DNA of 64,000 bases from Flammeovirga yaeyamensis (GTDB taxonomy: Bacteria > Bacteroidota > Bacteroidia > Cytophagales > Flammeovirgaceae): positions 486,001 to 550,000 of the forward strand of contig NZ_CP076132.1 of the NCBI RefSeq assembly GCF_018736045.1, read 5' to 3'. Within the stretch, counting starts at the first letter, position 1. Each line of letters opens with the position of its first letter. This document shows positions 35,211 to 44,198 of this stretch, one piece after another. Below the pieces are notes generated by a model. That model did no database searches. It was not told the DNA's origin and saw nothing but the letters and a program-made list of their open reading frames with translations. A program made the position numbers and the translations under genes.

Positions 35211-36179
35211 ATGAACTTTAAAAACAATTTGAAGAGGTATGTATTATCCTTTTTACCTCTATTTATTTTTTTAGTAACACCTTCTTGTAGAGATTGTGAC
35301 GCCTTTTCTAATCCATCATCATATGCATTAGGGGCTTTTTATGATAAAAATAATCCGACAACAGCAGTAAATATTACTTTTGAGTCGATTAATGGTATTG
35401 GGGGAGCAAATATTCCTCAGTTATCAAATCAAAAGATTTTATTGCCGTTGAAAGTAACTGAGCGTCAGACTGGGTTTTCGTTTATAACTTCAGGGTTGGC
35501 GGATACAACTTATATTGATTATTCGACATCAGTAAAAGTGAATGGTCCTGATTGTGGTGCTTTTGAGCAGTTTACTGGTTTAGGAGTATCAAGAGATCCT
35601 TCTCAACCCGGTCAATCGTCGTATAGTGGAGTACAAGGAGCATTGTTCGATTCTGTTGTAGTGGTAAATAATACGGTATCGGCCGATACTATCAATGAAA
35701 ATATTCAATTTTTAATTGATATATGCGATGCTGATATTAAAACAGCTAGTAGAAATTTGATTGTTACTTTTTATGATATAAAAACGAATAATCCGAGAGA
35801 GTTACAGTTTACCTCTATACATGTTAAAGGTAGAGATTCAGATCCTATTTACACTGATGCAGATAAGTTTAGTACAATTAATTTACCTTTAGAATCTGAT
35901 ACTACCACTGTATTTGAGTTTAGAATTGGTGAAGATGATAGTGACCCGAACACGATTACTCAGGAATTAAAAGTAAGATTTAATAATTCTACCGTAATAA
36001 ATGATGATGAAACCGGATGTATTTTTACAAATGGTACAGGTTCGGTAACTTTGGTAAGTAATAATGTAGAAGGAGATAACTTTGTCTTTCCTATAGATTC
36101 TATTTTCCAAAGAATGGAAGTTGATAGAAAGACAGTAAACACTAATCCTGATTTCCCGAATGTTAAGTTATTTAATTAA
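35211..36179 (+). CDS. Lipoprotein with two DUF6452-like halves
   Basis: 322 residues. A lipobox-like end to the signal peptide (LSFLPLFIFLVTPSC) is followed by RDCD. Two related segments are visible: ALGAFYDKNNPTTAVNITFESINGIGG with ILLPLKVTERQTGFSF, and LIVTFYDIKTNNPRELQFTSIHVKGRD with INLPLESDTTTVFEFRI. Each has the FYD...N / V.F.S / LPL...T.F.F pattern of Bacteroidota DUF6452 proteins, which normally have one. The gene overlaps the next by 20 nt and both belong to one envelope unit. Function unknown. Confidence 0.65.
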   Translation: MNFKNNLKRYVLSFLPLFIFLVTPSCRDCDAFSNPSSYALGAFYDKNNPTTAVNITFESINGIGGANIPQLSNQKILLPLKVTERQTGFSFITSGLADTTYIDYSTSVKVNGPDCGAFEQFTGLGVSRDPSQPGQSSYSGVQGALFDSVVVVNNTVSADTINENIQFLIDICDADIKTASRNLIVTFYDIKTNNPRELQFTSIHVKGRDSDPIYTDADKFSTINLPLESDTTTVFEFRIGEDDSDPNTITQELKVRFNNSTVINDDETGCIFTNGTGSVTLVSNNVEGDNFVFPIDSIFQRMEVDRKTVNTNPDFPNVKLFN

Positions 36180-36984
36180 AAATACATATTCATTTATTTT
36201 CATCTTGACGATGTGTTTATTCAATATCGAAGGATTTGCACAAACGTTAGATGATGATATTGATGCCGCGGATCAGGCAGCTGATTCTGCTTTAGTAGAG
36301 CAAGATACGACGGTTATCGATTGGCCTTTAAATAAGAAAGGTCAACCGAAAGGATCTGGTTACTTTGTTTTATCAGGTATCCGATTAGGAACAGATTTAA
36401 GACCACTTGTCACTTCATTAACAGATGAAGGAATGACTGCCTATACTTTTTATGGAGATGTTATGATTCGTAACATGTGGTATATTACTGCAGAATACGG
36501 TTATATGGATAGAACAAGAAGTAGTGTAGAAACTAATGTTTTTAACTATCAATCTGTAGGAAATTTTTATCGTTTTGGAATTGAATATAACCTAATGCGT
36601 CGTGCTTCTGTAGATAGTGGTTTGTCTATTGGTTTGAAATATGCGAATTCTAGATTCGATCAATCAGCAGATTACTACAGTACAGGAAATGGCTATTGGG
36701 ATGAAGGGGCAACCTTAAAAAGTTTAACAGAGAAAAATGTGAATGTGGATTGGTTTGAGTTTGTAGTCAGTTTACGTTTAGCTTTATGGAAAGGCCTAAC
36801 TGCCGACTTCGGTTTTGCCTACAATATCAAAAAAGACTTTCCTGATACTGCAATTACTAAAAATGATATCCCTGGTTGGTATTTCAATAAAGATGATCGT
36901 TCTAGACTTAATTTTCAATATCGATTATTATATAGAATACCTTTATTCCCAATTTATACTCAAGAAAGACCTAGAAGAAGATAG
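36160..36984 (+). CDS. DUF6048-like outer-membrane beta-barrel protein
   Basis: 274 residues. N-terminal signal (LIKNTYSFIFILTMCLFNIEGFAQ), an acidic linker rich in Asp/Ala, then a barrel-like series of alternating strands (GSGYFVLSGIRLGTDLRP, MIRNMWYITAEYGYMDRTR, NFYRFGIEYNLMRR, FVVSLRLALWKGLTADFGFAYNIKKD) ending RLNFQYRLLYRIPLFPIYTQ. DUF6048 genes commonly follow DUF6452 genes in Bacteroidota, and that order is kept here with a 20-nt overlap, suggesting translational coupling and a shared complex. Confidence 0.68.
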   Translation: MLSYLIKNTYSFIFILTMCLFNIEGFAQTLDDDIDAADQAADSALVEQDTTVIDWPLNKKGQPKGSGYFVLSGIRLGTDLRPLVTSLTDEGMTAYTFYGDVMIRNMWYITAEYGYMDRTRSSVETNVFNYQSVGNFYRFGIEYNLMRRASVDSGLSIGLKYANSRFDQSADYYSTGNGYWDEGATLKSLTEKNVNVDWFEFVVSLRLALWKGLTADFGFAYNIKKDFPDTAITKNDIPGWYFNKDDRSRLNFQYRLLYRIPLFPIYTQERPRRR

Positions 36985-37110
36985 ATATTTACTATCTTAA
37001 ATTATATCTAATTGTATTAGGTTTTACTTCTCTTCAAAAACTATTTTGTAAAACCTGATCATCAGAGTTCGTTGAACTCGGATTTATACTTACTCTTTTT
37101 ACAATCATTC

Positions 37111-37833
37111 ATGAAAAAACTACTTTTTACAATCTTATTACTCTTTTTTGGAGGTTTCCTTTGGGCACAAGAAAGTTCGACTTCTGATGCAGACCCAAGG
37201 TTGTTAGATTTTAATGCTAATGAAAATAGAGGACAATGGTATACCTCTTTAACAGTTCAAGTGTCATCCAGTAATGCTACAGATGAAGACCAATTTATTA
37301 GGCAGTTACATTCACAAGACAATGGAAGTTTTGAAATAGGTACTCAAGGTGGTTATTTCATTAAAGACTTTTTTATGGTGGGGGTTGAATTTTCTTACAA
37401 CCGTCAAGAAAAAGATGAAATCTATACTGCTAATAATATAAGAACTCATTTGAAATCAGTGGGTCAGGGATATTACATTGCACCATATATCAGAAATTAT
37501 ATTCCGTTATCAAAGAATAGAAGGTTTAGTATTTTTAATCAGACAGCTTTACAAGTTGGTTTTGGAACAAGTTTAAAACAAACAGAAGCTAATGAAGAAA
37601 CTGATAAAGTAAAGACTGATCGAATTACATTAGGTATAGGTATTCAACCCGGTTTAGCCGCATTTATTACTGATGGTTTTGCTTTTGAAGCTTCAGTGGG
37701 TCTATTAGGATTAGAAATGGACCATAGTAAATCAGTTAAAAATTACACAGAAGAATCACAAAGAACTGATTTTGACTTAGACTTTAAAGTCAATTTATTA
37801 CAAATTAAACTTGCTGTAGCTTATTATTTCTAG
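37111..37833 (+). CDS. Porin-family outer membrane beta-barrel protein
   Basis: About 240 residues from ATG at 37111. The frame is open to a TTG at 37072, but the ATG gives a clean signal peptide (MKKLLFTILLLFFGGFLWAQ). The mature part is an OMP_b-brl barrel: FEIGTQGGYFIKDFFMVGVEFSYNRQE, YYIAPYIRNYIPL, RFSIFNQTALQVGFGTSL, ITLGIGIQPGLAAFITDGFAFEASVGLLGLE, and the terminal strand KVNLLQIKLAVAYYF ending in Phe. Cargo unknown. Two hairpins lie in the leader region (37019-37056, 37065-37079). Followed 4 bp later by the PCMD lipoprotein gene. Confidence 0.82.
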   Translation: MKKLLFTILLLFFGGFLWAQESSTSDADPRLLDFNANENRGQWYTSLTVQVSSSNATDEDQFIRQLHSQDNGSFEIGTQGGYFIKDFFMVGVEFSYNRQEKDEIYTANNIRTHLKSVGQGYYIAPYIRNYIPLSKNRRFSIFNQTALQVGFGTSLKQTEANEETDKVKTDRITLGIGIQPGLAAFITDGFAFEASVGLLGLEMDHSKSVKNYTEESQRTDFDLDFKVNLLQIKLAVAYYF

Positions 37834-37837
37834 AGAT

Positions 37838-38917
37838 ATGAAAAAATTAAATTATTTGATGTTCACTACTATGGTAGTTGTGTTTACATCTTGTATAGAT
37901 TGGGATTATTTTGGTTTACTAAATGAAAATCAAATTATCATCTTTTCTTTAGAAGATCAAACGGGTTCTCCTTCAGAAATAGACTCAGTAAATTCATTAA
38001 TAATAGTTCCAGTAAATAAAACTGCTGATCGATCGAACTTAGCTCCAACTGAAATTAAACTATCTAGTTTGGCTACTATTAAACCCGGAGTTGGAGAGAA
38101 ACAAGATTTTAGAGATACAGTAACTTATGTTGTAACGGCTGAAGATGGCTCAATTCAGAATTGGAAAGTAATCGCGGAAGCTCAAAATGATGAAATACCA
38201 AATGCTGATTATGAGGAATGGTATACTGTAGGTTCATATCAACAACCTGGTCCAGGGAGTGAGTCAACAGGTGCACAATATTGGGATACTCCTAATAGAG
38301 GATCAAATACTGGAGGTCAAATTTTAGTTAATCCAGCGGATGGACCTACTGGTCAATATATTCACATGGAAACTAAAATTACAGGTCTTCCCCCACTAAT
38401 AGAAGTCTTATCGGCTGCGAGTGTTTTTTCTGGGAAATTTACTGATGGTAGTTTAGATCTTAATAACCCAAGAAAGAACATCAACTTTGGTAGAAATTTT
38501 GGAAGTAAGCCAATTTCATTTTCTGTGGATTATAAATATACCCCTGGAACTGATTATAGAGTAAATAGTCAACCTTCAACTGGAAATGACGAGTGTGATA
38601 TTTATGTACTGCTTCAAGTTCGTAAAGATGATGGAACGAGATTGAGATTAGGAACAGCATGGCATAGAAGTGGTGAGACGGTGTCTGATTGGACAAATTT
38701 GAAACTGGATATTCACTATGGAGAATTACCCGAAAATGCACCTTCTTACACAGGTTTAAATCAATATGAAGATGAAGTTGAAACTGGTTTTGCAGATGCT
38801 TCAGAGTTTCCGACTCATATAATTATAGTATATTCTGCAAGTGCTTTAGGAGATGATTTTACAGGTGCAGCAGGTAGTATATTAGAAATAGATAATTTTG
38901 CTCTTCAATATGAATAA
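37838..38917 (+). CDS. PCMD-domain lipoprotein (putative carbohydrate metabolism domain)
   Basis: 359 residues. Lipoprotein signal MKKLNYLMFTTMVVVFTSC (Cys19). An N-terminal Ig-like region (about 25-120) ends with VTYVVTAEDGSIQNWKVI, and a C-terminal PCMD domain (about 125-359) begins IPNADYEEWYTVGSYQQPGPGSES. It contains the beta-sandwich motifs KPISFSVDYKYTPGTDYR, DECDIYVLLQVRKDDGTRLRLGTAW and ends GSILEIDNFALQYE. PCMD proteins are often near glycan-use genes; here the neighbours are barrels of unknown cargo. Convergent with the 821-residue protein gene. Confidence 0.85.
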   Translation: MKKLNYLMFTTMVVVFTSCIDWDYFGLLNENQIIIFSLEDQTGSPSEIDSVNSLIIVPVNKTADRSNLAPTEIKLSSLATIKPGVGEKQDFRDTVTYVVTAEDGSIQNWKVIAEAQNDEIPNADYEEWYTVGSYQQPGPGSESTGAQYWDTPNRGSNTGGQILVNPADGPTGQYIHMETKITGLPPLIEVLSAASVFSGKFTDGSLDLNNPRKNINFGRNFGSKPISFSVDYKYTPGTDYRVNSQPSTGNDECDIYVLLQVRKDDGTRLRLGTAWHRSGETVSDWTNLKLDIHYGELPENAPSYTGLNQYEDEVETGFADASEFPTHIIIVYSASALGDDFTGAAGSILEIDNFALQYE

Positions 38918-38921
38918 GATT

Positions 38922-38960
38922 AAAAAAGCCTATCATAAATGAAAAATGATAGGCTTTTTT
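38922..38960. terminator. Bidirectional terminator between convergent genes
   Basis: AAAAAAGCCTATCAT (38922-38936) and ATGATAGGCTTTTTT (38946-38960) form a perfect 15-bp stem with A and T runs on both sides, serving 37838 (+) and 38965 (-). Confidence 0.9.
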
Positions 38961-38964
38961 AGCT

Positions 38965-41430
38965 TTATTTTTTCGGCGCCAACTTAATATTATACTTCAT
39001 CGTTTTCACCGTTCTAAATTTAGAAAGATCAGGAATAGCATAATTCTTTTTCTCAAATCCATCTTCTTCGACAAAGAAGAAATAACGCTTATTCTTATCG
39101 ATTTCTAATTTGTAATTTCCTTCATTATCGGATTTTACATATAAGTTTTGTTCTTCGTTAGGAGATATAATCACTAACTCTATATTTCTAAGCACTTCGC
39201 CCGTTTCTTTATTGGTTACTTTGCCATATAGTTTTACCTTTTTCTCTAAAGGTTCAATCACTAATGTCTGATCAATTTCGCCGACACCAAATATACCTAC
39301 TGTAGATATTTCAGTTGCCTTCATACGTTTATAACCAAATGCTGATGGGAATATCTCGTAATTGGATTCGTTAGAAATATTAAATTCAAAGTAACCGTTA
39401 TTATCTGTTCTTTTGGTCACTAAGGCTTTGGTCTCTTTATTTTTTAAGCTGACCATTATTTTAGCTAGAGGAGATTTGGTGTCTTTAGAAATGACTTTTC
39501 CTTTCAGTTTCATCTCTTCAACAACAAATAAGTTTTTATGGTCATCAGTTAGTAATCTGGAAACATTTATTTCTTTTACATTTAACTGATAAATATCGTT
39601 GCCACCTTTACCGCCTAATCTATTAGAAGTAAAATATCCAACTCTCTTTACTGTATTTAAGATCAAACCATAATCATCGTATTCAGAATTGATTGGTTCA
39701 CCTAAGTTGGCGATATCAAATGGCTGCCCATCTTTCATAATACATTCATAAACATCTAAGCCACCCATTCCATCATGACCATCCGAAGCGAAATATAAAG
39801 TTCCATCTTGATGTATAAATGGACTAACTTCATCACCTTCACTATTAACCACTGGACCTGCATTGATGGGGTAGGTCCACTGACCTTTATATAAATAACT
39901 TATATAAATATCTGTACCACCATAGCCTCCATCCATATCAGATACAAAGTACATTAAGTTACCGTCTTTGCTAAAAGTAGGCTCGGAGATAGAGTAATGT
40001 TCGTTATTAAAAGGTAGTTCTTTACTTTCTTTCCATACGTTTTCACCTAAAATATCCATCAAAAATAGCTTGTGTTGAGCTACTTCTGTATTTGGTAAGT
40101 CAGCTGAATACATAGTTGCGATTACCTGCTCATCATTAATTTGAAAGGCAGAATGATGATGGAATTTGCTTAAGAAAGTAGTGTCAATGTTTACGGGACG
40201 TGTTTGCTCATTTCTGTATAAATCGTGCAAAGGCGCATAGTAAAGATTGTAATATGACTTTCTACTTCTCTTATTGAAATGTTTTCTATCGTTTCTATCT
40301 GTGGCATAAATGATTCCACCATAATAGAAGTTAGGAGACTTTTCAGAGCCTTCTGTATTGATAGCTAGATTTTGAATTGAATAGCGATCTTTGTACTTCG
40401 AAAATTCAGAATTATTTCTTGATGATGACTTTTTAGATCTTTTACTCCTACTCATCGACATAGGAATATAAGTTTCGTTGCTTTTATGCAGCCAAGATAA
40501 ATCTTTAGGAGCCTTATTTTTTGATAATATATACTTTAGACGAAACGAAACAGTGCTATAACCATCATTTGTATTATTACTTCCTCTTTTGTCACCAGGG
40601 CTAAATCTTTGATCAGGAACTACCCTAGGTTGCCCCGTAAGTACTGCAACACTTTCTCTTGAGCGATCAGCCATTGCAGCTGCTACTTGATTATTCCCGA
40701 AATGAACATCACCAACATAAGATCTACTGACATCGTCCAAGTAATCTGTTGAGGTGAATCGAGCCATCCATTCAACGCCAAGATCTAGTCGTTCGTTGAT
40801 TTTAAAATTAGCACCAATACCAAAAGGGATGGCCAATGCAGAAGTTCCGTAAAGTGGTCTTGTATTTTGTTTTCCTTGTCCTTCTGTGCCTAGTGGTCTT
40901 AAATCCACCCAAGTATTTCCATATTGCATGGTGGTCATACCTTCTGGAGTATGAAAAAGCAAAGTTGCTCCTGTTACTACATAGGGGGAAACCAAACGTC
41001 TTTGTGAAAAGTGACCTGTATGAGGGAGAATATCTATTTGAACCAAACCAGATAACTGAAATAGATCGTTTCTGAAATGTAAATTTCTATTGTATTCAAA
41101 AGAGCCTATTTCAGCTGTTTGTGCGTCATCGCCGTTGATTCGGGTCCAACTTGCTTCTGCACGAACGGAGAAACGATGAGTTAACCTTTTTTCCAAGGCT
41201 GTACCAAAGCTACCTCCTTTCATATTCCACTGAGTAGAAAATGGAGAACGGGAAGGAGTGAGGTCTCCAAAATAATTTCCCCATCCGCCAAAAATGGTCA
41301 AGGCCCAATGCTTATCCGTGGAGGGAGCAAAGTTTTTATTCACCTTATTTTGTGCTGACACAGAAAATGTAACTACAAGGGTAATTATAGAAGTAATTAG
41401 TAGTTTCAGACCGCTGTTGTAATAGTTCAT
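38965..41430 (-). CDS. Outer-membrane protein with barrel, PD40/WD40-like repeats and carboxypeptidase-regulatory domains
   Basis: 821 residues. Signal peptide, then an N-terminal barrel of about 300 residues (WALTIFGGWGNYFGDLTPSR, GGSFGTALEKRLTHRFSVRAEASW, LGVEWMARFTSTDYLDDVS). It is followed by a Ser/Lys-rich linker, PD40 propeller blades (LMYFVSDMDGGYGGTDIYIS, LYFASDGHDGMGGLDVYEC, GYFTSNRLGGKGGNDIYQL), and two CarboxypepD_reg-like domains at the end (LKGKVISKDTKSPLAKI; LYGKVTNKETGEVLRNIELV). It resembles the T9SS PorE/OmpA-type proteins but lacks the C-terminal peptidoglycan-binding OmpA domain. Surface scaffold role inferred. Confidence 0.8.
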   Translation of the reverse strand: MNYYNSGLKLLITSIITLVVTFSVSAQNKVNKNFAPSTDKHWALTIFGGWGNYFGDLTPSRSPFSTQWNMKGGSFGTALEKRLTHRFSVRAEASWTRINGDDAQTAEIGSFEYNRNLHFRNDLFQLSGLVQIDILPHTGHFSQRRLVSPYVVTGATLLFHTPEGMTTMQYGNTWVDLRPLGTEGQGKQNTRPLYGTSALAIPFGIGANFKINERLDLGVEWMARFTSTDYLDDVSRSYVGDVHFGNNQVAAAMADRSRESVAVLTGQPRVVPDQRFSPGDKRGSNNTNDGYSTVSFRLKYILSKNKAPKDLSWLHKSNETYIPMSMSRSKRSKKSSSRNNSEFSKYKDRYSIQNLAINTEGSEKSPNFYYGGIIYATDRNDRKHFNKRSRKSYYNLYYAPLHDLYRNEQTRPVNIDTTFLSKFHHHSAFQINDEQVIATMYSADLPNTEVAQHKLFLMDILGENVWKESKELPFNNEHYSISEPTFSKDGNLMYFVSDMDGGYGGTDIYISYLYKGQWTYPINAGPVVNSEGDEVSPFIHQDGTLYFASDGHDGMGGLDVYECIMKDGQPFDIANLGEPINSEYDDYGLILNTVKRVGYFTSNRLGGKGGNDIYQLNVKEINVSRLLTDDHKNLFVVEEMKLKGKVISKDTKSPLAKIMVSLKNKETKALVTKRTDNNGYFEFNISNESNYEIFPSAFGYKRMKATEISTVGIFGVGEIDQTLVIEPLEKKVKLYGKVTNKETGEVLRNIELVIISPNEEQNLYVKSDNEGNYKLEIDKNKRYFFFVEEDGFEKKNYAIPDLSKFRTVKTMKYNIKLAPKK

Positions 41431-41496
41431 AAAAAAATAGAAACTAAAAAGTGATAGTAGAAAGAAAGTTAAATAACAAACGATGAATATGTATGT

Positions 41497-42150
41497 CTAC
41501 TGACCTAAAGATTGAAGTTGATCGGAAGTAAGAATATTGAGTTTTTTATTAGACTCCAAAGCTGTTTTAATCATACTTTTTGCAACTTTACTTCCATCAA
41601 TTCCTTGATATTTTTTGGGTATAATAGGACGTAGTACTTTGTTAAGAATCTTACCTACATCCTCACCTAAACGATTTTCATCTCTTTCTCCAAGTAATAA
41701 CGAAGGTTGGTAAATATTTAGTACATCAAAGTCTAACTTAATTAGATGATCTTGTACTTCACCTTTTACTTTATTGTAATAGACTTTTGAATTCTTATTA
41801 CTACCCATTGCAGTAATCACATTAAATGAGTGTACATTTAGCTTTTTTGATAAATCAGCAAAGGCAAGAACATAATCGTGATCCACTTTATAAAAAGCCT
41901 CTTTTGACCCTGCTTTTTTCATAGTTGTTCCTAAACAACAGAAGGCATCATTAATCTCTTCTTTTATTTCTAATGTATCAATATTCTCCAAATGCGTGAT
42001 CACCTCAGAAACTTTTGGGTGTGGTTTTCCTAAAGGACGTCTGGCAATAGAGATGATTTTAGAATAATTTTCATCATCAATGAGTTGTTCGATCAGCGAT
42101 GTTCCAATCAAACCAGTTCCTCCGATAACAAGTGCAACTCGATGTTCCAT
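41497..42150 (-). CDS. NAD(P)-binding oxidoreductase (HTATIP2/NmrA-like)
   Basis: 217 residues from ATG at 42150, chosen because it opens MEHRVALVIGGTGLIGTSL with the dinucleotide-binding GGTGLIG motif; an upstream ATG at 42213 adds 21 non-homologous residues. Further motifs are CCLGTTMKKAGSKEAFYKVDHDYVLAFA and FNVITAMGSNKNSKVYYNKVKGEVQDHL (YxxxK), as in the HTATIP2/TIP30-like atypical short-chain dehydrogenases. Substrate unknown. Divergent from the glycan locus. Confidence 0.85.
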   Translation of the reverse strand: MEHRVALVIGGTGLIGTSLIEQLIDDENYSKIISIARRPLGKPHPKVSEVITHLENIDTLEIKEEINDAFCCLGTTMKKAGSKEAFYKVDHDYVLAFADLSKKLNVHSFNVITAMGSNKNSKVYYNKVKGEVQDHLIKLDFDVLNIYQPSLLLGERDENRLGEDVGKILNKVLRPIIPKKYQGIDGSKVAKSMIKTALESNKKLNILTSDQLQSLGQ

Positions 42151-42311
42151 ATTATTATAAATGCTACTTTCAAAAATACAAAAATTATTGAATTGTATAT
42201 AATCCCTTTTCATTTGTCACATATAAGGGGTAAATCTTACCTATTCATTCGAAATCACTCGAATTATAGTTTTATTATATGTAGTGGTGTTTAGGTTATC
42301 GATTCAATCCT

Positions 42312-42319
42312 TACCTTTG
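42312..42319 (+). promoter_or_regulatory. -7 element of the glycan-export operon
   Basis: TACCTTTG, 40 bp before the ABC exporter ATG; no perfect -33 TTG. Confidence 0.5.
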
Positions 42320-42359
42320 TGAAAGTTTAAAATCAAAGAAAAGAAAGCTCAAAGAGCAT

Positions 42360-44198
42360 ATGAAAATTTACCAACGATTAATCAAAATAACCGGTAATTT
42401 TAGCGGTTTTATGATTCCTTATATTGCTGTAACATTATTAATGAGTTTGTTCAGTTTGTTGAATTTTACTATGATGATTCCATTATTGGATATGCTATTT
42501 AATAGTGAGACTTCATTCGAAATTCCTGAAACACCATTAACACTAGACCAATTTCAATTTGATGTTACTTTCCTAAAAGATTATATGTATCAAGAGTTTG
42601 GTACTTTGATGTTGGAACATGGTAAGTTAAGTGCTTTGATGTTGATTTGTGGTTTTACAATTATCGCCTCTTTTGCTACTAACATATTTAGATATATAGA
42701 AAGACGAATGGCTGAAGCTTACAGAAGAAACGCTGTAGCGAACCTAAGAACAAAGATTTTTAAGAAAGTACTTTCTTTAGATATTGGATATTTAACGAAC
42801 AATAGAAAAAGTGACATCATTGCACGTTCAACAACAGATGTTGGAGAAACAGAGGTAGCATTTGGTTCAATTGTTACTTTTATCAAAGATCCAGTAATGT
42901 TGATCTTTTTCTTTGGAACATTGGTTTACTTATCACCTAAGATGACTTTGTTCGTATTCATGATTTTACCATTATCAGGTATTTCAATTGGTTTAATCTC
43001 AAGAAAACTAAGATCAGTATCTCATAACCTTCAAGAAATCACTGGTAATTTACTTGGTGTTTTAGACGAGACAATTGTGGGTATGAGAGTAGTGAAAGGT
43101 TTTAATGCTGATAAATATGTATCAAAGTCTTTCGAGAAGAGTAACCAAGGTTACGTTCAGGAATACACAAAGTTTGCTTCAAAAAGAGAATTAGCTTCTC
43201 CACTTTCAGAAGCAATGGGCGTAATGTTCGTAGGTGTTTTACTTTATTTAGGAGGTACCATCGTACTTTCTGATGACCCGTCTTTATCGGCTTCTGAGTT
43301 CATGGCTTACTTGGTATTATTTACACAAGTATTGAACCCAGTAAAAGCAATTTCGGGTAACATCTCAAGTATTCAACGTGGTATTGCTGCTACAGAAAGA
43401 ATTTTTGAATTATTGGATGCCGAGTCTAAAATTAAGGATAAAGAGAATCCTAAAACATTAAATACCTTTGATAAAGAAATTACTTTTGAAAATGTACGTT
43501 TTGCCTATGAAGATAATGATGTCTTAAAAGGAATCAACTTCAATTTAAAGAAAGGGCAAATGTTAGCGTTAGTGGGGCCATCAGGAGGTGGTAAATCTAC
43601 GATCGCCGATCTAATTCCTCGTTTTTACGATCCAAGAGATGGAAAAGTATTGATCGATGGTCACGATATTAAAGACTATTCATTGAATAGTTTAAGAGAA
43701 CATATGGGTATTGTTACTCAGGAATCAATCTTGTTCAACGATACTATCTACAATAACATTGCATTTGGTGCAGAAACAACTTTAGAAGAAGTAATTAAAG
43801 CAGCCAAAATTGCAAATGCTCACGAATTTATTGAGAAAACAGATAATGGTTATGAAACAATCATTGGAGATAGAGGTTCTAAATTATCTGGTGGTCAACG
43901 TCAGCGTTTAAGTATTGCGAGAGCAATATTGAAAAACCCTGAAATTCTAATTCTAGATGAAGCAACTTCTGCTTTAGATACAGAATCAGAAAAATTGGTG
44001 CAAGATGCTATACAGCATTTAATGAAAGGTAGAACTGTATTAGTAATTGCCCATAGATTGTCTACAATTCAAGAAGCAGATAATATTTTGGTGATCAAAG
44101 AAGGTAATGTCATTGAAGAAGGAACGCACATTGATTTGATGAGTAAAGAAGACGGTGTGTATAAAAAACTTCAAGAGATGCAGGAATATACGCAATAG
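42360..44198 (+). CDS. MsbA-like lipid/glycolipid ABC exporter
   Basis: 612 residues, fused permease-ATPase. Transmembrane region about 10-340; NBD from about 365 with Walker A GPSGGGKST, signature LSGGQRQRLSIARAIL, Walker B ILILDEATSALDT (catalytic Glu present) and switch VLVIAHRLSTIQ. Its stop TAG is directly followed by the ATG of the glycosyltransferase (zero spacing), so the two are co-translated. With a sugar-transferase locus as neighbour it probably flips a lipid-linked glycan or LPS core intermediate across the inner membrane. Confidence 0.9.
   Translation: MKIYQRLIKITGNFSGFMIPYIAVTLLMSLFSLLNFTMMIPLLDMLFNSETSFEIPETPLTLDQFQFDVTFLKDYMYQEFGTLMLEHGKLSALMLICGFTIIASFATNIFRYIERRMAEAYRRNAVANLRTKIFKKVLSLDIGYLTNNRKSDIIARSTTDVGETEVAFGSIVTFIKDPVMLIFFFGTLVYLSPKMTLFVFMILPLSGISIGLISRKLRSVSHNLQEITGNLLGVLDETIVGMRVVKGFNADKYVSKSFEKSNQGYVQEYTKFASKRELASPLSEAMGVMFVGVLLYLGGTIVLSDDPSLSASEFMAYLVLFTQVLNPVKAISGNISSIQRGIAATERIFELLDAESKIKDKENPKTLNTFDKEITFENVRFAYEDNDVLKGINFNLKKGQMLALVGPSGGGKSTIADLIPRFYDPRDGKVLIDGHDIKDYSLNSLREHMGIVTQESILFNDTIYNNIAFGAETTLEEVIKAAKIANAHEFIEKTDNGYETIIGDRGSKLSGGQRQRLSIARAILKNPEILILDEATSALDTESEKLVQDAIQHLMKGRTVLVIAHRLSTIQEADNILVIKEGNVIEEGTHIDLMSKEDGVYKKLQEMQEYTQ

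Noticed and set aside
42151-42213. Upstream ATG extension of the oxidoreductase
   Set aside because: The nucleotide-binding motif normally starts within the first 15 residues; the extension breaks this.
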